A stretch of DNA of 64,000 nucleotides from positions 1,340,501 to 1,404,500 of the forward strand of contig NZ_PREV01000026.1 in the NCBI RefSeq assembly GCF_002959965.1. The letters are read 5' to 3'. Numbering within the stretch: position 1 is the stretch's first letter; each line of letters begins with the position of its first letter. The notes beneath the pieces were generated by a model. It did not search any database, was not told the DNA's origin, and worked only from the letters and a program-made list of their open reading frames with translations. This DNA comes from Microbulbifer pacificus. GTDB taxonomy: Bacteria > Pseudomonadota > Gammaproteobacteria > Pseudomonadales > Cellvibrionaceae. The translations under genes and the position numbers were made by a program. Positions 47,570 through 58,728 of the stretch are shown here, in pieces.

Positions 47570-49243
47570 ATGACCGACAAACGTCACGACCCCAGCCGCA
47601 AAATCATCGCCCCCATCGGCACCCAGCTGAATGCGAAAAGCTGGCTTACCGAAGCCCCCCTGCGCATGCTGATGAACAACCTGCACCCCGACGTCGCCGA
47701 GCGCCCGGAAGACCTCGTCGTCTACGGCGGTATCGGCCGCGCCGCGCGCGACTGGGAGTGCTACGACAAAATTGTCGAAGTACTGAAGCGCTTGGAAGAC
47801 GACGAAACTCTGCTGGTCCAGTCCGGCAAACCCGTCGGCGTATTCAAAACCCACGCCGACGCCCCCCGCGTCCTCATCGCCAACTCCAACCTCGTCCCCC
47901 ACTGGGCCAACTGGGAACACTTCAACGAGCTGGATAAAAAAGGCCTCGCCATGTACGGCCAGATGACCGCCGGCTCCTGGATCTACATCGGCTCCCAGGG
48001 CATCGTCCAGGGCACCTACGAAACTTTTGCCGCGGTCGCACGCAAACACTTTGATGGCGTCGCCAAAGGCAAATGGGTGCTCACCGGCGGCCTCGGCGGC
48101 ATGGGCGGCGCCCAGCCTCTCGCAGCCACCATGGCCGGCTTCAGCATGATCGCCGTCGAGTGCGATGAAACCCGCATCGACTTCCGCCTGCGCACCGGCT
48201 ACGTGGACAAAAAAGCCACCAGCCTCGACGAAGCCCTGGCAATGATCAATGAAGCGATGGAAAAGGACGAGGCCATTTCCGTCGGCCTGCTCGGCAACGC
48301 CGCTGACGTATTCCCGGAAATTGTCGAGCGTGGCATCCTGCCCGACTGTGTTACCGACCAGACCTCCGCCCACGACCCGCTGAACGGCTACCTGCCGAAA
48401 GGCTGGACCATGGAGCAGGCTGCCGAGATGCGCAAAGCCGACGAAGCACTGGTAGTGAAGGAAGCCAAAAAATCCATGGGCATCCAGGTGGAAGCCATGC
48501 TGGAACTGCAAAAGCGCGGCGCCGCCACCCTCGACTACGGCAACAACATCCGCCAGATGGCGTTCGAAGTGGGCGTGAAAAATGCGTTCGACTTCCCAGG
48601 CTTTGTACCGGCCTACATCCGCCCGCTGTTCTGCGAAGGCATCGGCCCCTTCCGCTGGGCAGCACTCTCCGGCAACCCGGAAGATATCTACAAGACCGAC
48701 GCCAAGGTAAAAGAACTGATCCCGGACAATCCGCAGCTGCACAACTGGCTGGATATGGCCCGCGAGCGCATCCAGTTCCAGGGTTTGCCGGCGCGTATCT
48801 GCTGGGTCGGTCTTAAAGACCGCGCGCGCCTGGCGCAGGCATTCAACGAAATGGTAGCGAACGGCGAACTGGAAGCACCGGTAGTGATCGGCCGCGACCA
48901 CCTCGACTCAGGCTCCGTGGCCAGCCCCAATCGCGAAACCGAATCCATGATGGACGGCAGTGATGCCGTCTCCGATTGGCCGCTGCTGAACGCCCTGCTG
49001 AACACAGCCTCCGGCGCTACCTGGGTTTCGCTGCACCACGGTGGCGGCGTGGGCATGGGCTTCTCCCAGCACTCCGGTGTGGTCATTGTGTGCGACGGCA
49101 CCGAAGCCGCCGCCAAGCGCATTGGCCGCGTACTGTGGAACGATCCGGCCACCGGTGTCATGCGTCACGCGGATGCGGGTTACGACATCGCCAAAAATTG
49201 CGCACGTGAGCAGGGCCTGGACCTGCCGATGCTCAAGGACTAA
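47570..49243 (+). CDS. hutU: Urocanate hydratase
   Basis: A 557-residue NAD-containing enzyme that hydrates urocanate to imidazolonepropionate, the second hut step. Length is normal. Family motifs include [52 protein letters not shown] and [17 protein letters not shown]. The ATG at 47570 gives the standard start; the frame open upstream runs through repeat E. hutH follows 96 bases later. Confidence 0.97.
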   Translation: MTDKRHDPSRKIIAPIGTQLNAKSWLTEAPLRMLMNNLHPDVAERPEDLVVYGGIGRAARDWECYDKIVEVLKRLEDDETLLVQSGKPVGVFKTHADAPRVLIANSNLVPHWANWEHFNELDKKGLAMYGQMTAGSWIYIGSQGIVQGTYETFAAVARKHFDGVAKGKWVLTGGLGGMGGAQPLAATMAGFSMIAVECDETRIDFRLRTGYVDKKATSLDEALAMINEAMEKDEAISVGLLGNAADVFPEIVERGILPDCVTDQTSAHDPLNGYLPKGWTMEQAAEMRKADEALVVKEAKKSMGIQVEAMLELQKRGAATLDYGNNIRQMAFEVGVKNAFDFPGFVPAYIRPLFCEGIGPFRWAALSGNPEDIYKTDAKVKELIPDNPQLHNWLDMARERIQFQGLPARICWVGLKDRARLAQAFNEMVANGELEAPVVIGRDHLDSGSVASPNRETESMMDGSDAVSDWPLLNALLNTASGATWVSLHHGGGVGMGFSQHSGVVIVCDGTEAAAKRIGRVLWNDPATGVMRHADAGYDIAKNCAREQGLDLPMLKD

Positions 49244-49339
49244 TGGAAGCCGTCCCACGAATACTGCCAGCCACCCGCTCGCTACGTCGTGAAACGACTT
49301 CCGGCCTGAATTTAAGAATTTATTTTCGGTGAGAAATTT

Positions 49340-50890
49340 ATGTACCAACTGGAAATCACCCCCGGCCAATTGAGCCTGGAACAACTGCGCCGCGTCGCCC
49401 GCGAGCCCGTGCAGCTGAGCCTTGCCAAAGACGCCTACCCGGCCATCGAAGCCTCCGCCAAAACTGTGGCACTGGTGCTGGAACAGGGTCGCACCGTGTA
49501 CGGCATCAACACCGGTTTCGGTCTGCTGGCCAACACCCGCATTGAAAAGAAAGACCTGGAAACCCTGCAGCGCGCCATTGTGCTCTCCCACGCTGCCGGC
49601 ACCGGCAACTTCATGACCGAAGACACGGTGCGCCTGCTGATGGTGCTGAAGATCAATTCCCTCGCGCGCGGTTACTCCGGCGTGCGCCCGGCTGTGATCG
49701 AAGCGCTGATCAAGCTGGTCAACGCCGGCGTTTACCCGGCGATTCCGGAAAAAGGCTCCGTGGGTGCCTCCGGCGACCTGGCACCACTCGCGCATATGAG
49801 CGTGGTGCTGCTGGGTGAAGGCGAATGCTTTATCAATGGCGAACGCAAGCCGGCATCCGAAGGCCTGCGCTTTGCCGAAATGCGCCCGCTGGTACTGGCG
49901 CCGAAGGAGGGCCTGGCCCTGCTGAACGGCACCCAGGCGTCCACCGCCTTTGCCCTGCAGGGTTTGTTCTCCGCGGAAGACCTGTTTGCCGGCGCGGTGG
50001 TGACCGGCGCGCTGACCCTGGAAGCCGCAAAAGGCTCCCGCCGCCCATTCGACGATCGCATTCACATGGTGCGCGGCCAGAGAGCCCAGCGCGACGTGGC
50101 CGCGAGCTACCGCGAGCTGCTGGGTGACAGCAGTGAGATCGGTGAATCACACCATGACTGCGCCAAAGTTCAGGACCCCTACAGCCTCCGCTGCCAGCCC
50201 CAGGTGATGGGCGCCTGCCTGCAACAGATCCGCTTTGCCGCCGAAGTGCTGCTGGCGGAAGCCAACGGAGTTTCCGACAACCCGCTGGTCTTTACCGACG
50301 AGGAAAACCCGGAAAACTCCGACATCATCTCCGGCGGCAACTTCCACGCGGAACCGGTGGCGATGGTGGCCGACAACCTGGCGCTGGCGATCGCGGAAAT
50401 CGGCTCCCTGTCCGAGCGCCGCATGGCGCTGCTGATCGACTCCAACCTGTCCGGCCTGCCACCGTTTTTGGTGGACAACGGCGGGGTAAACTCCGGTTTC
50501 ATGATCGCCCAGGTCACCTCCGCGGCACTGGCCAGCGAGAACAAAACCTTCGCCCACCCGGCAAGCGTCGACTCCCTGCCGACGTCCGCCAACCAGGAAG
50601 ACCATGTGTCCATGGCCACCTTCGCCGGCCGTCGCCTGCGCGATATGGCCGACAACACCTGCGGCATCCTTGCGGTGGAACTGCTGGCCGCCTGCCAGGG
50701 CCTCGACTTCCGCGCCCCGCTGAAGACCACCGAAAAGCTGGAGAACGCCAAAGCCGCCCTGCGCGAGCGCGTGCCCTTCTACGACAAGGACCGCTACTTC
50801 GCACCGGATATCGAGGAAGCCAAGCAGCTGCTGGCGAGCGCTTACTACCGTGAATATCTGACTGCCGAGATGCTCCCTAGTAACCGGTAA
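49340..50890 (+). CDS. hutH: Histidine ammonia-lyase
   Basis: A 516-residue enzyme that deaminates histidine to urocanate, the first hut step. The triad A143-S144-G145 in [16 protein letters not shown] forms the MIO cofactor. [12 protein letters not shown] and [14 protein letters not shown] are further family motifs. It is the last gene of the hutC-hutU-hutH run. A CCCTATCC/GGATAGGG hairpin (50910-50939) follows. Confidence 0.97.
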   Translation: MYQLEITPGQLSLEQLRRVAREPVQLSLAKDAYPAIEASAKTVALVLEQGRTVYGINTGFGLLANTRIEKKDLETLQRAIVLSHAAGTGNFMTEDTVRLLMVLKINSLARGYSGVRPAVIEALIKLVNAGVYPAIPEKGSVGASGDLAPLAHMSVVLLGEGECFINGERKPASEGLRFAEMRPLVLAPKEGLALLNGTQASTAFALQGLFSAEDLFAGAVVTGALTLEAAKGSRRPFDDRIHMVRGQRAQRDVAASYRELLGDSSEIGESHHDCAKVQDPYSLRCQPQVMGACLQQIRFAAEVLLAEANGVSDNPLVFTDEENPENSDIISGGNFHAEPVAMVADNLALAIAEIGSLSERRMALLIDSNLSGLPPFLVDNGGVNSGFMIAQVTSAALASENKTFAHPASVDSLPTSANQEDHVSMATFAGRRLRDMADNTCGILAVELLAACQGLDFRAPLKTTEKLENAKAALRERVPFYDKDRYFAPDIEEAKQLLASAYYREYLTAEMLPSNR

Positions 50891-50909
50891 CTTCTTCTCA
50901 AGCCCTCCA

Positions 50910-50939
50910 CCCTATCCGGCCGAACAGCGCTGGATAGGG
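50910..50939 (+). terminator. Possible 3'-end hairpin of the hut transcript
   Basis: CCCTATCC (50910-50917) pairs with GGATAGGG (50932-50939) across a 14-base loop, 20 bases past the hutH stop. No T tract follows, so the role as terminator is uncertain. Confidence 0.35.
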
Positions 50940-50993
50940 CCTCGCCGCGCCATGCGGACTATCTTTTACATTTCAGTCACCTTTTGGCCCAGA

Positions 50994-51021
50994 TTGACGT
51001 TTACGTTAACGTAAACGTCAA
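50994..51021. promoter_or_regulatory. LiuR operator: perfect 28-bp palindrome
   Basis: The 28 bases are exactly self-complementary about the centre 51007/51008, with half-site TTGACGTTTACGTT. The outer TTGACG can serve as -35, with AACTAT (51020-51025) as -10 after a 20-base spacer, the over-long spacing typical of MerR-controlled promoters. It lies 31 bases before the liuR ATG. Confidence 0.82.
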
Positions 51022-51052
51022 CTATCCTTCAGGCACATCTGAGGAATGGCCC

Positions 51053-51457
51053 ATGAACGCCCCAACCACAACTACAGGCCCCACCAGCCACAGCATCTCC
51101 GAGCTGGCCCAGGAGTTCGGGATTACCACCCGCACCATCCGCTTTTATGAGGACAAGGGGCTGCTCAGCCCGGAGCGGCGCGGGCAGACGCGGGTTTACT
51201 CGCCGGAAGACCGGGTGCGCCTGAAGCTGATCCTGCGCGGCAAGCGCCTCGGGTTCTCCCTCGACGAGAGCCGGGAAATTATCGACATGTACGACCCCAG
51301 CAAGGGCAATGTGGACCAGCTGAACCGCCTCCTCGAGCGTATCGACGCCAAACGCCAACAGCTGCGCCAACAGCAACGGGATATCGAGAAGATGCTCGCG
51401 CAGCTGGACGAAGCGAGCGCCCGCACCCAGGCGGCGCTGAAAGAACAGACATCCTGA
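51053..51457 (+). CDS. liuR: MerR-family regulator of leucine/isovalerate catabolism
   Basis: A 134-residue MerR regulator: HTH at about 12-50 (ISELAQEFGITTRTIRFYEDKGLL), wing, and a C-terminal helix rich in Gln/Arg that forms the dimer coiled coil. There are no metal-binding cysteines. Its place as first gene before liuA and the palindromic site upstream identify it as LiuR. The ATG at 51053 follows GAGGAATGG. Confidence 0.9.
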   Translation: MNAPTTTTGPTSHSISELAQEFGITTRTIRFYEDKGLLSPERRGQTRVYSPEDRVRLKLILRGKRLGFSLDESREIIDMYDPSKGNVDQLNRLLERIDAKRQQLRQQQRDIEKMLAQLDEASARTQAALKEQTS

Positions 51458-51518
51458 ATCTGACTGTTTTAACCCTTTACCGATTTAAACCTCTGACTGA
51501 TTTCAAGCGGAGCACGCC

Positions 51519-52688
51519 ATGAATACACCTTACCCAACCCTCAACTTCGACCTCGGCGAAGACATCGATATGCTGCGGGACATGGTCTACAAGTTCTGCC
51601 AGGCGGAGCTGGCGCCGCGCGCGGCCCAGATCGACGAGGACAATCTTTTCCCCGCCGATATGTGGAAGAAGTTCGGTGAGCTGGGTCTGTTGGGCATGAC
51701 CGTGGAGGAGGAGTACGGCGGCTCGAACATGGGCTACCTGGCCCACGCGGTGGCGATGGAGGAGATTTCCCGCGCGTCCGCTTCCGTCGGTCTGTCTTAC
51801 GGTGCCCACTCGAATCTGTGCGTGAACCAGATCCGCAAGAACGGCACCCCGGAGCAGAAGGCAAAATATCTGCCGAAGCTGTGTTCCGGTGAGCATATCG
51901 GTGCGCTGGCGATGAGCGAGCCAAACTCCGGTTCCGATGTGGTGAGCCTGCAGTTGAAGGCGGAGAAGAAGGGCGACCGTTTTATCCTGAACGGCAACAA
52001 GATGTGGATTACCAATGGTCCGGATGCAGACACCTATGTGATCTACGCGCGCACGGAGCCGGGCATCAGTTCCGGTGGAATTACGGCGTTCATTGTGGAG
52101 CGCGGTTTCAAGGGATTCACTCAGGCGCAGAAGCTGGACAAGCTGGGGATGCGCGGGTCGAATACCTGTGAGCTGGTGTTTCAGGACTGTGAGGTACCGG
52201 AGGAGAATATCCTTGGTCAGCTGAATGGCGGTGTGCGGGTGCTGATGAGCGGGCTCGATTATGAGCGCACGATTCTGTCTGCTGGCCCGGTGGGAATCAT
52301 GCAGGCGTGCATGGATATCGTTGTGCCGTACATTCACGAGCGCAAGCAGTTCGGCAGGGCGATTGGTGAGTTCCAGCTGATGCAGGGCAAGGTGGCGGAT
52401 ATGTACGCGGATCTGAATGCGAGCCGCGCGTATCTGTATGCGGTGGCGAAGGCTTGTGATCGCGGTGAGGATTCGCGCAAGGATTCTGCGGCGGTGATCC
52501 TGTTTACTGCGGAGCGCGCGACGCAGATGGCGCTGCAGGCAATTCAGACGCTGGGTGGCAATGGGTATATCAATGAGTACGCCACCGGTCGGCTGTTGCG
52601 CGATGCCAAGCTCTACGAAATCGGCGCCGGCACTTCCGAGATTCGTCGCATGTTGATCGGCCGCGAGCTGTTTAACGAAACTCGCTGA
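51519..52688 (+). CDS. liuA: Isovaleryl-CoA dehydrogenase
   Basis: A 389-residue acyl-CoA dehydrogenase converting isovaleryl-CoA to 3-methylcrotonyl-CoA with FAD. The family signatures [21 protein letters not shown] and the C-terminal [20 protein letters not shown] and [17 protein letters not shown] are intact. It is followed by methylcrotonyl-CoA carboxylase genes, which fixes the substrate. Repeat F fills the gap to liuB. Confidence 0.95.
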   Translation: MNTPYPTLNFDLGEDIDMLRDMVYKFCQAELAPRAAQIDEDNLFPADMWKKFGELGLLGMTVEEEYGGSNMGYLAHAVAMEEISRASASVGLSYGAHSNLCVNQIRKNGTPEQKAKYLPKLCSGEHIGALAMSEPNSGSDVVSLQLKAEKKGDRFILNGNKMWITNGPDADTYVIYARTEPGISSGGITAFIVERGFKGFTQAQKLDKLGMRGSNTCELVFQDCEVPEENILGQLNGGVRVLMSGLDYERTILSAGPVGIMQACMDIVVPYIHERKQFGRAIGEFQLMQGKVADMYADLNASRAYLYAVAKACDRGEDSRKDSAAVILFTAERATQMALQAIQTLGGNGYINEYATGRLLRDAKLYEIGAGTSEIRRMLIGRELFNETR

Positions 52689-52710
52689 GTTCTTTTTTAT
52701 TTTGGTGGCA

Positions 52711-52820
52711 GTGCTGCTGCCGGGGCGGGTTTGCCAGACACGCCGTGAACCCATCCCTGGGGGCTCTTCTAAAACATCCCTGTTTTAGAAGGTCTGGCAA
52801 ACCCGCCCCGGCAGCAGCAC
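52711..52820 (+). repeat. Repeat F: three-way-junction repeat with perfect 29-bp closing stem
   Basis: Arms 52711-52739 and 52792-52820 are exact reverse complements. Hairpin 1 is CCCA TCCC TGGG (52750-52761). Hairpin 2 has 11-bp perfect arms 52766-52776 and 52781-52791 around TCCC. It lies between liuA and liuB. Confidence 0.92.
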
Positions 52821-52863
52821 CTTCGCATCCAGGTTCTGACTACGAATTGGCCTCGTACTTTTT

Positions 52864-54471
52864 ATGAATCAGATTCAGAGCAAAATTAATTCCCGCGATC
52901 CCGCATTCGCCGAAAACCGCGCGCAGATGCAGAAGATCGTCGACGATCTGCGGGAAAAGCTGGAAACCATCGCCAAGGGTGGTAGTGAACGCGCGCGGGA
53001 AAAACATGTATCCCGCGGCAAGTTGTTGCCGCGGGATCGCATCGATGCGCTGCTCGACCCGGGCAGTCCGTTCCTGGAATTTTCCCAACTCGCCGCCTAT
53101 GACGTGTACGGTGAAGACGTCCCGGCGGCCGGTATTCTCACCGGTATCGGTACCGTGTCTGGCCAGCCCTGTGTGATCGTGGCCAACGACGCGACGGTGA
53201 AAGGTGGCACCTATTACCCGCTGACGGTGAAAAAGCACCTGCGCGCGCAGGCGATTGCGGAGCAGAACAATCTTCCCTGTATCTATCTCGTCGATTCCGG
53301 CGGTGCCAACCTGCCGCGTCAGGACGATGTATTTCCGGATCGCGAGCACTTCGGGCGCATCTTCTTCAATCAGGCCAATCTGTCGGCGAAGAACATTCCG
53401 CAGATCGCGGTGGTGATGGGCAGCTGTACCGCGGGCGGTGCTTATGTGCCGGCGATGGCGGATGAGTCGATTATGGTGAAGGAGCAGGCGACGATTTTCC
53501 TGGCGGGCCCGCCCCTGGTGAAGGCGGCGACTGGAGAAGAGGTTTCCGCGGAGGATCTCGGTGGTGCGGAGGTGCACTGCAAGATTTCCGGGGTTTCCGA
53601 CCATTTTGCCAATAACGATACCCACGCATTGCAGATCGCGCGCAATTCGGTGGCGCGTCTGAACCGGGTGAAAAATCCGGGCCTCGATATCACCAAGCCG
53701 GTGGAGCCGATTTATCCACCGGAAGAGATTTACGGCATTGTGCCAAAGGATTCCCGCCAGCCGTACGATGTGCGCGAAATCATTGCGCGGGTGGTAGACG
53801 GTTCGGAGTTTGATGAATTCAAGGCGATGTACGGCACTACGCTGGTGACCGGTTTCGCGCGCATCCACGGCTATCCGGTAGGCATCGTGGCCAACAATGG
53901 CATCCTGTTTGCCGAGAGTGCACAAAAAGGCGCGCACTTTATCGAGCTGTGTGCGCAGCGCAATATTCCGCTGGTATTCCTGCAGAACATTACCGGTTTT
54001 ATGGTGGGCAGGCAGTACGAGGCGGGTGGTATTGCCAAGCACGGGGCAAAGATGGTGACCGCGGTGGCGACCGCCAAGGTACCCAAGATCACCATTCTGA
54101 TCGGCGGCTCCTTCGGTGCGGGCAACTACGGTATGTGTGGCCGCGCTTACGATCCGAATTTCCTGTTTATGTGGCCCAATGCGCGTATTTCCGTGATGGG
54201 CGGCGAGCAGGCGGCGGGGGTGCTGGCGCAGGTGAAGAAGGATCAGATGGCGGCACAGGGCGAGGACTGGAGCGCGGAAGAAATTGCCAAGTTCAAGCAG
54301 CCGATCATCGACGACTATGAACACCAGGGCCACCCCTATTACGCCTCCGCGCGCCTGTGGGACGATGGCGTTATCGACCCGAAAGATACGCGCACCGTGC
54401 TGGGACTGTGTCTGGCGGCGGCGACGCACAAGGAACCGGAAGAGACGAAGTTCGGGGTTTTCCGAATGTAA
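52864..54471 (+). CDS. liuB: Methylcrotonyl-CoA carboxylase, carboxyltransferase (beta) subunit
   Basis: A 535-residue carboxyltransferase that moves the carboxyl group from biotin to 3-methylcrotonyl-CoA. Motifs include [44 protein letters not shown] and [18 protein letters not shown]. Full length. It partners with LiuD. Confidence 0.95.
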   Translation: MNQIQSKINSRDPAFAENRAQMQKIVDDLREKLETIAKGGSERAREKHVSRGKLLPRDRIDALLDPGSPFLEFSQLAAYDVYGEDVPAAGILTGIGTVSGQPCVIVANDATVKGGTYYPLTVKKHLRAQAIAEQNNLPCIYLVDSGGANLPRQDDVFPDREHFGRIFFNQANLSAKNIPQIAVVMGSCTAGGAYVPAMADESIMVKEQATIFLAGPPLVKAATGEEVSAEDLGGAEVHCKISGVSDHFANNDTHALQIARNSVARLNRVKNPGLDITKPVEPIYPPEEIYGIVPKDSRQPYDVREIIARVVDGSEFDEFKAMYGTTLVTGFARIHGYPVGIVANNGILFAESAQKGAHFIELCAQRNIPLVFLQNITGFMVGRQYEAGGIAKHGAKMVTAVATAKVPKITILIGGSFGAGNYGMCGRAYDPNFLFMWPNARISVMGGEQAAGVLAQVKKDQMAAQGEDWSAEEIAKFKQPIIDDYEHQGHPYYASARLWDDGVIDPKDTRTVLGLCLAAATHKEPEETKFGVFRM

Positions 54472-54498
54472 AACAGTGCACAGGGAAAGTTCTGCGCG

Positions 54499-54610
54499 GG
54501 TCCTGCTGCCGGTATTGCTTTGCTGGACACGCCGTGAACCCATCCCTGGGGGCTCTTCCGCGACATCCCTGTCGCAGAAGGTCCAGCAAAGCAATACCGG
54601 CATCAGAACC
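54499..54610 (+). repeat. Repeat G: three-way-junction repeat
   Basis: Closing stem: 54508-54528 pairs perfectly with 54581-54601 (21 bp), and with mismatches out to 54499 and 54610. Hairpin 1 is CCCA TCCC TGGG. Hairpin 2 has arms CTTCCGCGACA and TGTCGCAGAAG (one mismatch) around TCCC. It lies between liuB and liuC. The connecting boxes equal those of repeat F although the closing stem differs. Confidence 0.9.
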
Positions 54611-54666
54611 TTATCGACTCCGTAGTTATTGCCGAAATCCAAGGACCTATTTTGAGCGAGAAAGCC

Positions 54667-55464
54667 ATGACCGAAAAAATGCTGTGCGAAATCGACAACG
54701 AAGGCGTGGCCACGGTTACCCTCAACCGCCCGGAGATTCACAACGCCTTCGACGATGACCTGATCCGCCAGCTCGGCGAGACCTTTGACAAGCTCGCCCG
54801 CAGTGGCGGTGTGCGCGCGCTGATCCTCGCCTCCAATGGCAAGAACTTCTCCGCCGGTGCCGACCTCAACTGGATGAAGCGCATGGTGGAGTACAGTGAG
54901 GAACAGAATCGCAGCGACGCCGCCACACTCGCCGCCATGCTGCACAAACTCGACCAGTTCCCGGCGCCCACCATCGCCCGTGTGCAGGGTGCCGCATTCG
55001 GCGGCGCAGTCGGCCTCGTCAGCTGCTGTGACATTGCCGTCGCCGCCGAGCGCGCCAGCTTCTGCCTGAGCGAAGTAAAAATCGGCCTGCTGCCAGCCAC
55101 CATCAGCCCCTACGTCATCAACGCCATCGGCGCCCGCCAGGCACGTCGCTACTTCGTTACTGCCGAGCGCTTCTCCGCGGAACGCGCCAAGGAAATCGGC
55201 CTGGTTTCCGAAGTGGTGCACGAAAGCGATCTGGATTTGACCGTGCAGAAGCTGGTGAACAGCATCGTCGACAACGGCCCCAACGCCGTCACCATGGCCA
55301 AGCAGCTGGCGATGTCCATGTCGAACAGAGTGATCAATGAAGAGCTGCAGGGACAGACCAGTGCGCTGATTGCTGCAGTTAGAGTTTCCCCCGAGGGACA
55401 GGAAGGATTGAGCGCATTTTTAGAGAAGCGTGCACCCAGCTGGATGAACACCAGCGAAGAGTAA
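54667..55464 (+). CDS. liuC: Methylglutaconyl-CoA hydratase
   Basis: A 265-residue enoyl-CoA hydratase-fold enzyme adding water to 3-methylglutaconyl-CoA to give HMG-CoA. The crotonase motifs LASNGKNFSAGADLNWM and ARVQGAAFGGAVGLVSCCDIAVA form the oxyanion hole. Its place in the liu operon gives the function. A TTG at 54652 with AAGGA six bases ahead is an alternative start adding five residues. Confidence 0.92.
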   Translation: MTEKMLCEIDNEGVATVTLNRPEIHNAFDDDLIRQLGETFDKLARSGGVRALILASNGKNFSAGADLNWMKRMVEYSEEQNRSDAATLAAMLHKLDQFPAPTIARVQGAAFGGAVGLVSCCDIAVAAERASFCLSEVKIGLLPATISPYVINAIGARQARRYFVTAERFSAERAKEIGLVSEVVHESDLDLTVQKLVNSIVDNGPNAVTMAKQLAMSMSNRVINEELQGQTSALIAAVRVSPEGQEGLSAFLEKRAPSWMNTSEE

Positions 55465-55500
55465 ACAATCACTACTAATGCTTACGAAGTACCAAAACAC

Positions 55501-55626
55501 GAATTGAAGGTCGGGCGCCGGGGATGGGTTTTCAGGAGCGTCGGCAACAGGGATGTTGCCGACGCAGCGTACAGGGATGTATTCACAGCGGTCCTGAAAA
55601 CCCACTCCCGGCGACTGGCTGCCACG
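55501..55626 (-). repeat. Repeat H: three-way-junction repeat, inverted orientation
   Basis: Closing stem 55519-55537 pairs with 55592-55610 (19 bp, two mismatches; 13 bp perfect). Hairpin 2 has 12-bp perfect arms 55538-55549 and 55554-55565 around GGGA. Hairpin 1 is TACA GGGA TGTA (55570-55581). The left flank is GAATTGAAGG. It lies between liuC and liuD. Confidence 0.88.
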
Positions 55627-55693
55627 GCCGAAGGACAGAGTTCCCGAGGCAGTGACACAAGCCAAACTCAGCGATGAAAAACCAGAGCCAGCC

Positions 55694-57706
55694 ATGATTC
55701 GCAAACTGCTGATCGCCAACCGCGGCGAAATTGCCTGTCGTATTATCCGTACCGCGCGCCGTCTGGGCGTCGCTACCGTTGCGGTCTACTCCGACGCAGA
55801 CGCCAACGCCCTGCACGTCCAGCAGGCCGACGAAGCCGTATACCTCGGCCCCGCACCGGCCCGGGAATCCTACCTCGACATCGACAAAGTCCTCGCCGCC
55901 GCCAAGCAGACCGGCGCCGACGCCATCCATCCCGGCTACGGATTCTTGAGCGAAAACGCCAAATTCTGTCGCGCCTGTGAAGAAGCCGGCATCATCTTTG
56001 TCGGCCCACCCGCCGCCGCCATCGAAGCCATGGGTTCCAAATCCGCCGCCAAACGCATCATGGAAGAAGCCAAAGTACCGCTGGTACCCGGCTACCACGG
56101 TAACAACCAGGATCCCGGCATCCTCGAAGGCCACGCCAATCGCATCGGCTACCCCGTACTGCTCAAAGCCGCCGCCGGTGGCGGTGGCAAGGGCATGCGC
56201 CGGGTCGACAACCCCAAGGACTTCCACGAAGCCCTCGCCGCCGCCAAGCGCGAAGCGCAAAACGCCTTCAGCGATGACCACATGCTGATCGAGCGCTACG
56301 TGGTCAATCCCCGCCACGTGGAAATCCAGGTGTTCTGCGACAAGCAGGGCAAGGGTGTGTACCTGTTCGAGCGCGACTGCTCCGTACAGCGCCGCCACCA
56401 GAAAGTGGTCGAAGAAGCACCGGCTCCCGGCCTGTCTGCGGAAGCCCGCAGGAAAATGGGTGAAGCAGCCCTGCGTGCCGCGAGTGCCATCGGCTATGTG
56501 GGAGCCGGTACCGTGGAATTCCTGCTGGATGCCAGCGGCGCATTTTATTTTATGGAAATGAACACCCGCCTGCAGGTGGAGCATCCGGTTACCGAGATGA
56601 TCACCGGTCAGGATCTGGTGGCCTGGCAGCTGGCGGTCGCCGCTGGCGACGGCCTGCCGCTGGAGCAGGAAGACCTGCACATCGTCGGCCACGCCTTCGA
56701 AGTGCGCATCTACGCGGAAGACCCGGATAACGATTTCCTGCCGTCCACCGGCAAACTGCTGCGGCACCAACCACCGGCGGAAGACAAATCCGTGCGTGTA
56801 GACACCGGTGTACAGACCGGCGACGAAATCAGCGTGCACTACGACCCGATGATCTCCAAGCTCATCGTGCATGGGCGCAACCGGCGCGAGGCGCTGGCCA
56901 AACTCGACCGCGCACTGCAGCAGTATCAGATCGCCGGGCTGCGCCACAATATCGAATTCCTGCGTCGGGTGATCAATCACACCGCGTTTGTGAACGGCCG
57001 TGTCAGCACCCATTTTATCGGCGATCACGAACAGGAAATTCTCCAGCAGGAACAACAGCTGCGCTCGCAGCAGTGCGCCGCCATGGCCGCGTTCCTGCAC
57101 CACCGAGAGACCCGCGCCCAGCACCGCGCCGCCCCCAAGGCCGATCCTTTTTCCCCATGGCACAGTGGCAGCAACTGGCGCAACGGTCTGACCCTGTGGC
57201 GCACCCAGAAAGTGGAAGTGCACGGGCGAGAAATCGAGATTCGCTTTGCCGGTGACGCGACCCATCTGCAGTGGCAATGCAGCGCAGCGCTGGACGCACA
57301 GAGCGGCACCATCGCCGTACCCCACGGCCAGAATGTCGCGGTGCTGGACGGCCGCAGGGTGAACTACTCCAGTGTCGCCAACGGCGACGATGGCACGGTG
57401 TTTATCAGTGGCGAACAACTGGACTTCAAAATCCTTTCGGCGGATATCGGCGAGAGTGCGGACGCCGCGCACGGACTGGAAGCCCCGATGAACGGCACCA
57501 TCGTCACCCTGCTGGTGGAACCTGGGGCGACGGTGGAAAAAGACCAGCCACTGCTGGTGATGGAGGCAATGAAGATGGAACACACACTGCGCGCGCCCGC
57601 CGATGGTACCGTGAACCAGTTCTTCTGCGCCGCCGGAGAACTGGTGGACGGCGGCAGCCTGCTGATCGACTTCGCCCCCCAGGAAGCACAGGGGAATGCC
57701 CAATGA
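55694..57706 (+). CDS. liuD: Methylcrotonyl-CoA carboxylase, biotin carboxylase (alpha) subunit
   Basis: A 670-residue biotin-dependent enzyme. The biotin carboxylase domain starts [15 protein letters not shown], the ATP-grasp loop is [12 protein letters not shown], and catalytic [20 protein letters not shown] follows. The biotinyl lysine is K627 in MEAMKMEH in the C-terminal carrier domain. ATG at 55694 begins the conserved sequence; a GTG at 55652 is also open. Its stop overlaps the liuE start (ATGA). Confidence 0.95.
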   Translation: MIRKLLIANRGEIACRIIRTARRLGVATVAVYSDADANALHVQQADEAVYLGPAPARESYLDIDKVLAAAKQTGADAIHPGYGFLSENAKFCRACEEAGIIFVGPPAAAIEAMGSKSAAKRIMEEAKVPLVPGYHGNNQDPGILEGHANRIGYPVLLKAAAGGGGKGMRRVDNPKDFHEALAAAKREAQNAFSDDHMLIERYVVNPRHVEIQVFCDKQGKGVYLFERDCSVQRRHQKVVEEAPAPGLSAEARRKMGEAALRAASAIGYVGAGTVEFLLDASGAFYFMEMNTRLQVEHPVTEMITGQDLVAWQLAVAAGDGLPLEQEDLHIVGHAFEVRIYAEDPDNDFLPSTGKLLRHQPPAEDKSVRVDTGVQTGDEISVHYDPMISKLIVHGRNRREALAKLDRALQQYQIAGLRHNIEFLRRVINHTAFVNGRVSTHFIGDHEQEILQQEQQLRSQQCAAMAAFLHHRETRAQHRAAPKADPFSPWHSGSNWRNGLTLWRTQKVEVHGREIEIRFAGDATHLQWQCSAALDAQSGTIAVPHGQNVAVLDGRRVNYSSVANGDDGTVFISGEQLDFKILSADIGESADAAHGLEAPMNGTIVTLLVEPGATVEKDQPLLVMEAMKMEHTLRAPADGTVNQFFCAAGELVDGGSLLIDFAPQEAQGNAQ

Positions 57707-58623
57707 GCCTGCCGCAACGGGTAAAGATCGTCGAAGTGGGCCCCCGGGACGGCCTGCAGAATGAAAAGCAACCGATATCGGTTGAGACCCGGGTACAACT
57801 GATCGATCTGCTGAGTGACAGCGGTCTCCGGGTGATCGAGGCCGGCAGCTTCGTCAGTCCCAAGTGGGTACCGCAGATGGCGGCCAGCGAAGAAGTGCTC
57901 GCCGGTATCCAGCGCAAACCCGGTGTCATCTACAGCGCACTCACCCCCAACATGATCGGTTATGAGCGCGCGCGGGATGCCGGTGCGGATGAAGTCGCCG
58001 TGTTCGGTGCAGCGTCCGAGAGCTTCACCCGCAAAAATATCAACTGCTCCATCGAGGAGAGCCTGGAGCGCTTCCGGCCGCTGGCGGAGCAGGCCCGCGC
58101 CGACGGTGTTCCGGTGCGCGGTTATGTTTCCTGTGTGCTCGGCTGCCCCTACGAGGGCGAGATCCGTGCGGAAAAGGTTGCGGAAGTGAGCCGCGCGCTG
58201 CTGGATATGGGCTGCTATGAGATCAGTCTCGGCGACACCATTGGTGTCGGTACCCCGGAAAAGGCTCGCCATATGATCGACACCGTGGCCCGGCAGGTGC
58301 CCATAGAAAAACTCGCTGTGCACTTCCACGATACCTATGGCCAGGCACTGGCCAACATCTACGCGGCGCTGCAAACGGGCGTGACGGTGGTGGATTCTGC
58401 TGTGGCGGGCCTCGGCGGCTGCCCCTATGCCCGCGGCGCGTCCGGCAATGTGGCGAGTGAGGATGTGGTGTATATGCTCGACGGCCTCGGCATTCACACC
58501 GGTGTGGACCTGGGCCGGCTCGCGACGGCAGGCAACTTCATCTCCCGCGCGCTGGGGCGCGAAAGCAACTCAAAAGTGGCCAGGGCCATTGCCGGCGAGA
58601 GCGGAACGATAAAAGGGGATTAG
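57703..58623 (+). CDS. liuE: Hydroxymethylglutaryl-CoA lyase
   Basis: A 306-residue TIM-barrel lyase splitting HMG-CoA into acetoacetate and acetyl-CoA, the end of the pathway. [12 protein letters not shown] holds the catalytic Arg-Asp, [12 protein letters not shown] a metal site, and [24 protein letters not shown] the catalytic cysteine loop. It overlaps liuD by four bases and is followed by a terminator. Confidence 0.96.
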   Translation: MSLPQRVKIVEVGPRDGLQNEKQPISVETRVQLIDLLSDSGLRVIEAGSFVSPKWVPQMAASEEVLAGIQRKPGVIYSALTPNMIGYERARDAGADEVAVFGAASESFTRKNINCSIEESLERFRPLAEQARADGVPVRGYVSCVLGCPYEGEIRAEKVAEVSRALLDMGCYEISLGDTIGVGTPEKARHMIDTVARQVPIEKLAVHFHDTYGQALANIYAALQTGVTVVDSAVAGLGGCPYARGASGNVASEDVVYMLDGLGIHTGVDLGRLATAGNFISRALGRESNSKVARAIAGESGTIKGD

Positions 58624-58655
58624 CGGTCTCTGGTTTCTTCTCGATCTGCTAACAT

Positions 58656-58695
58656 CGGGCGCTCTCCATAAACCGGGGAACGCCCGTTTTTATTT
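58656..58695 (+). terminator. Rho-independent terminator of the liu operon
   Basis: CGGGCG (58656-58661) pairs with CGCCCG (58681-58686), and TCTCC/GGGGA extends the stem inside. TTTTTATTT follows. Confidence 0.82.
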
Positions 58696-58728
58696 GCCCT
58701 CGATCTGACTCGAAGATTTCACCGAAAC

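Noticed and set aside
52840-55221. 793-codon minus-strand open frame across liuB and liuC
   Set aside because: Runs through two real genes and repeat G; no start signal or motifs.
55583-57703. 706-codon minus-strand open frame opposite liuD
   Set aside because: Antisense shadow of a complete biotin carboxylase subunit.
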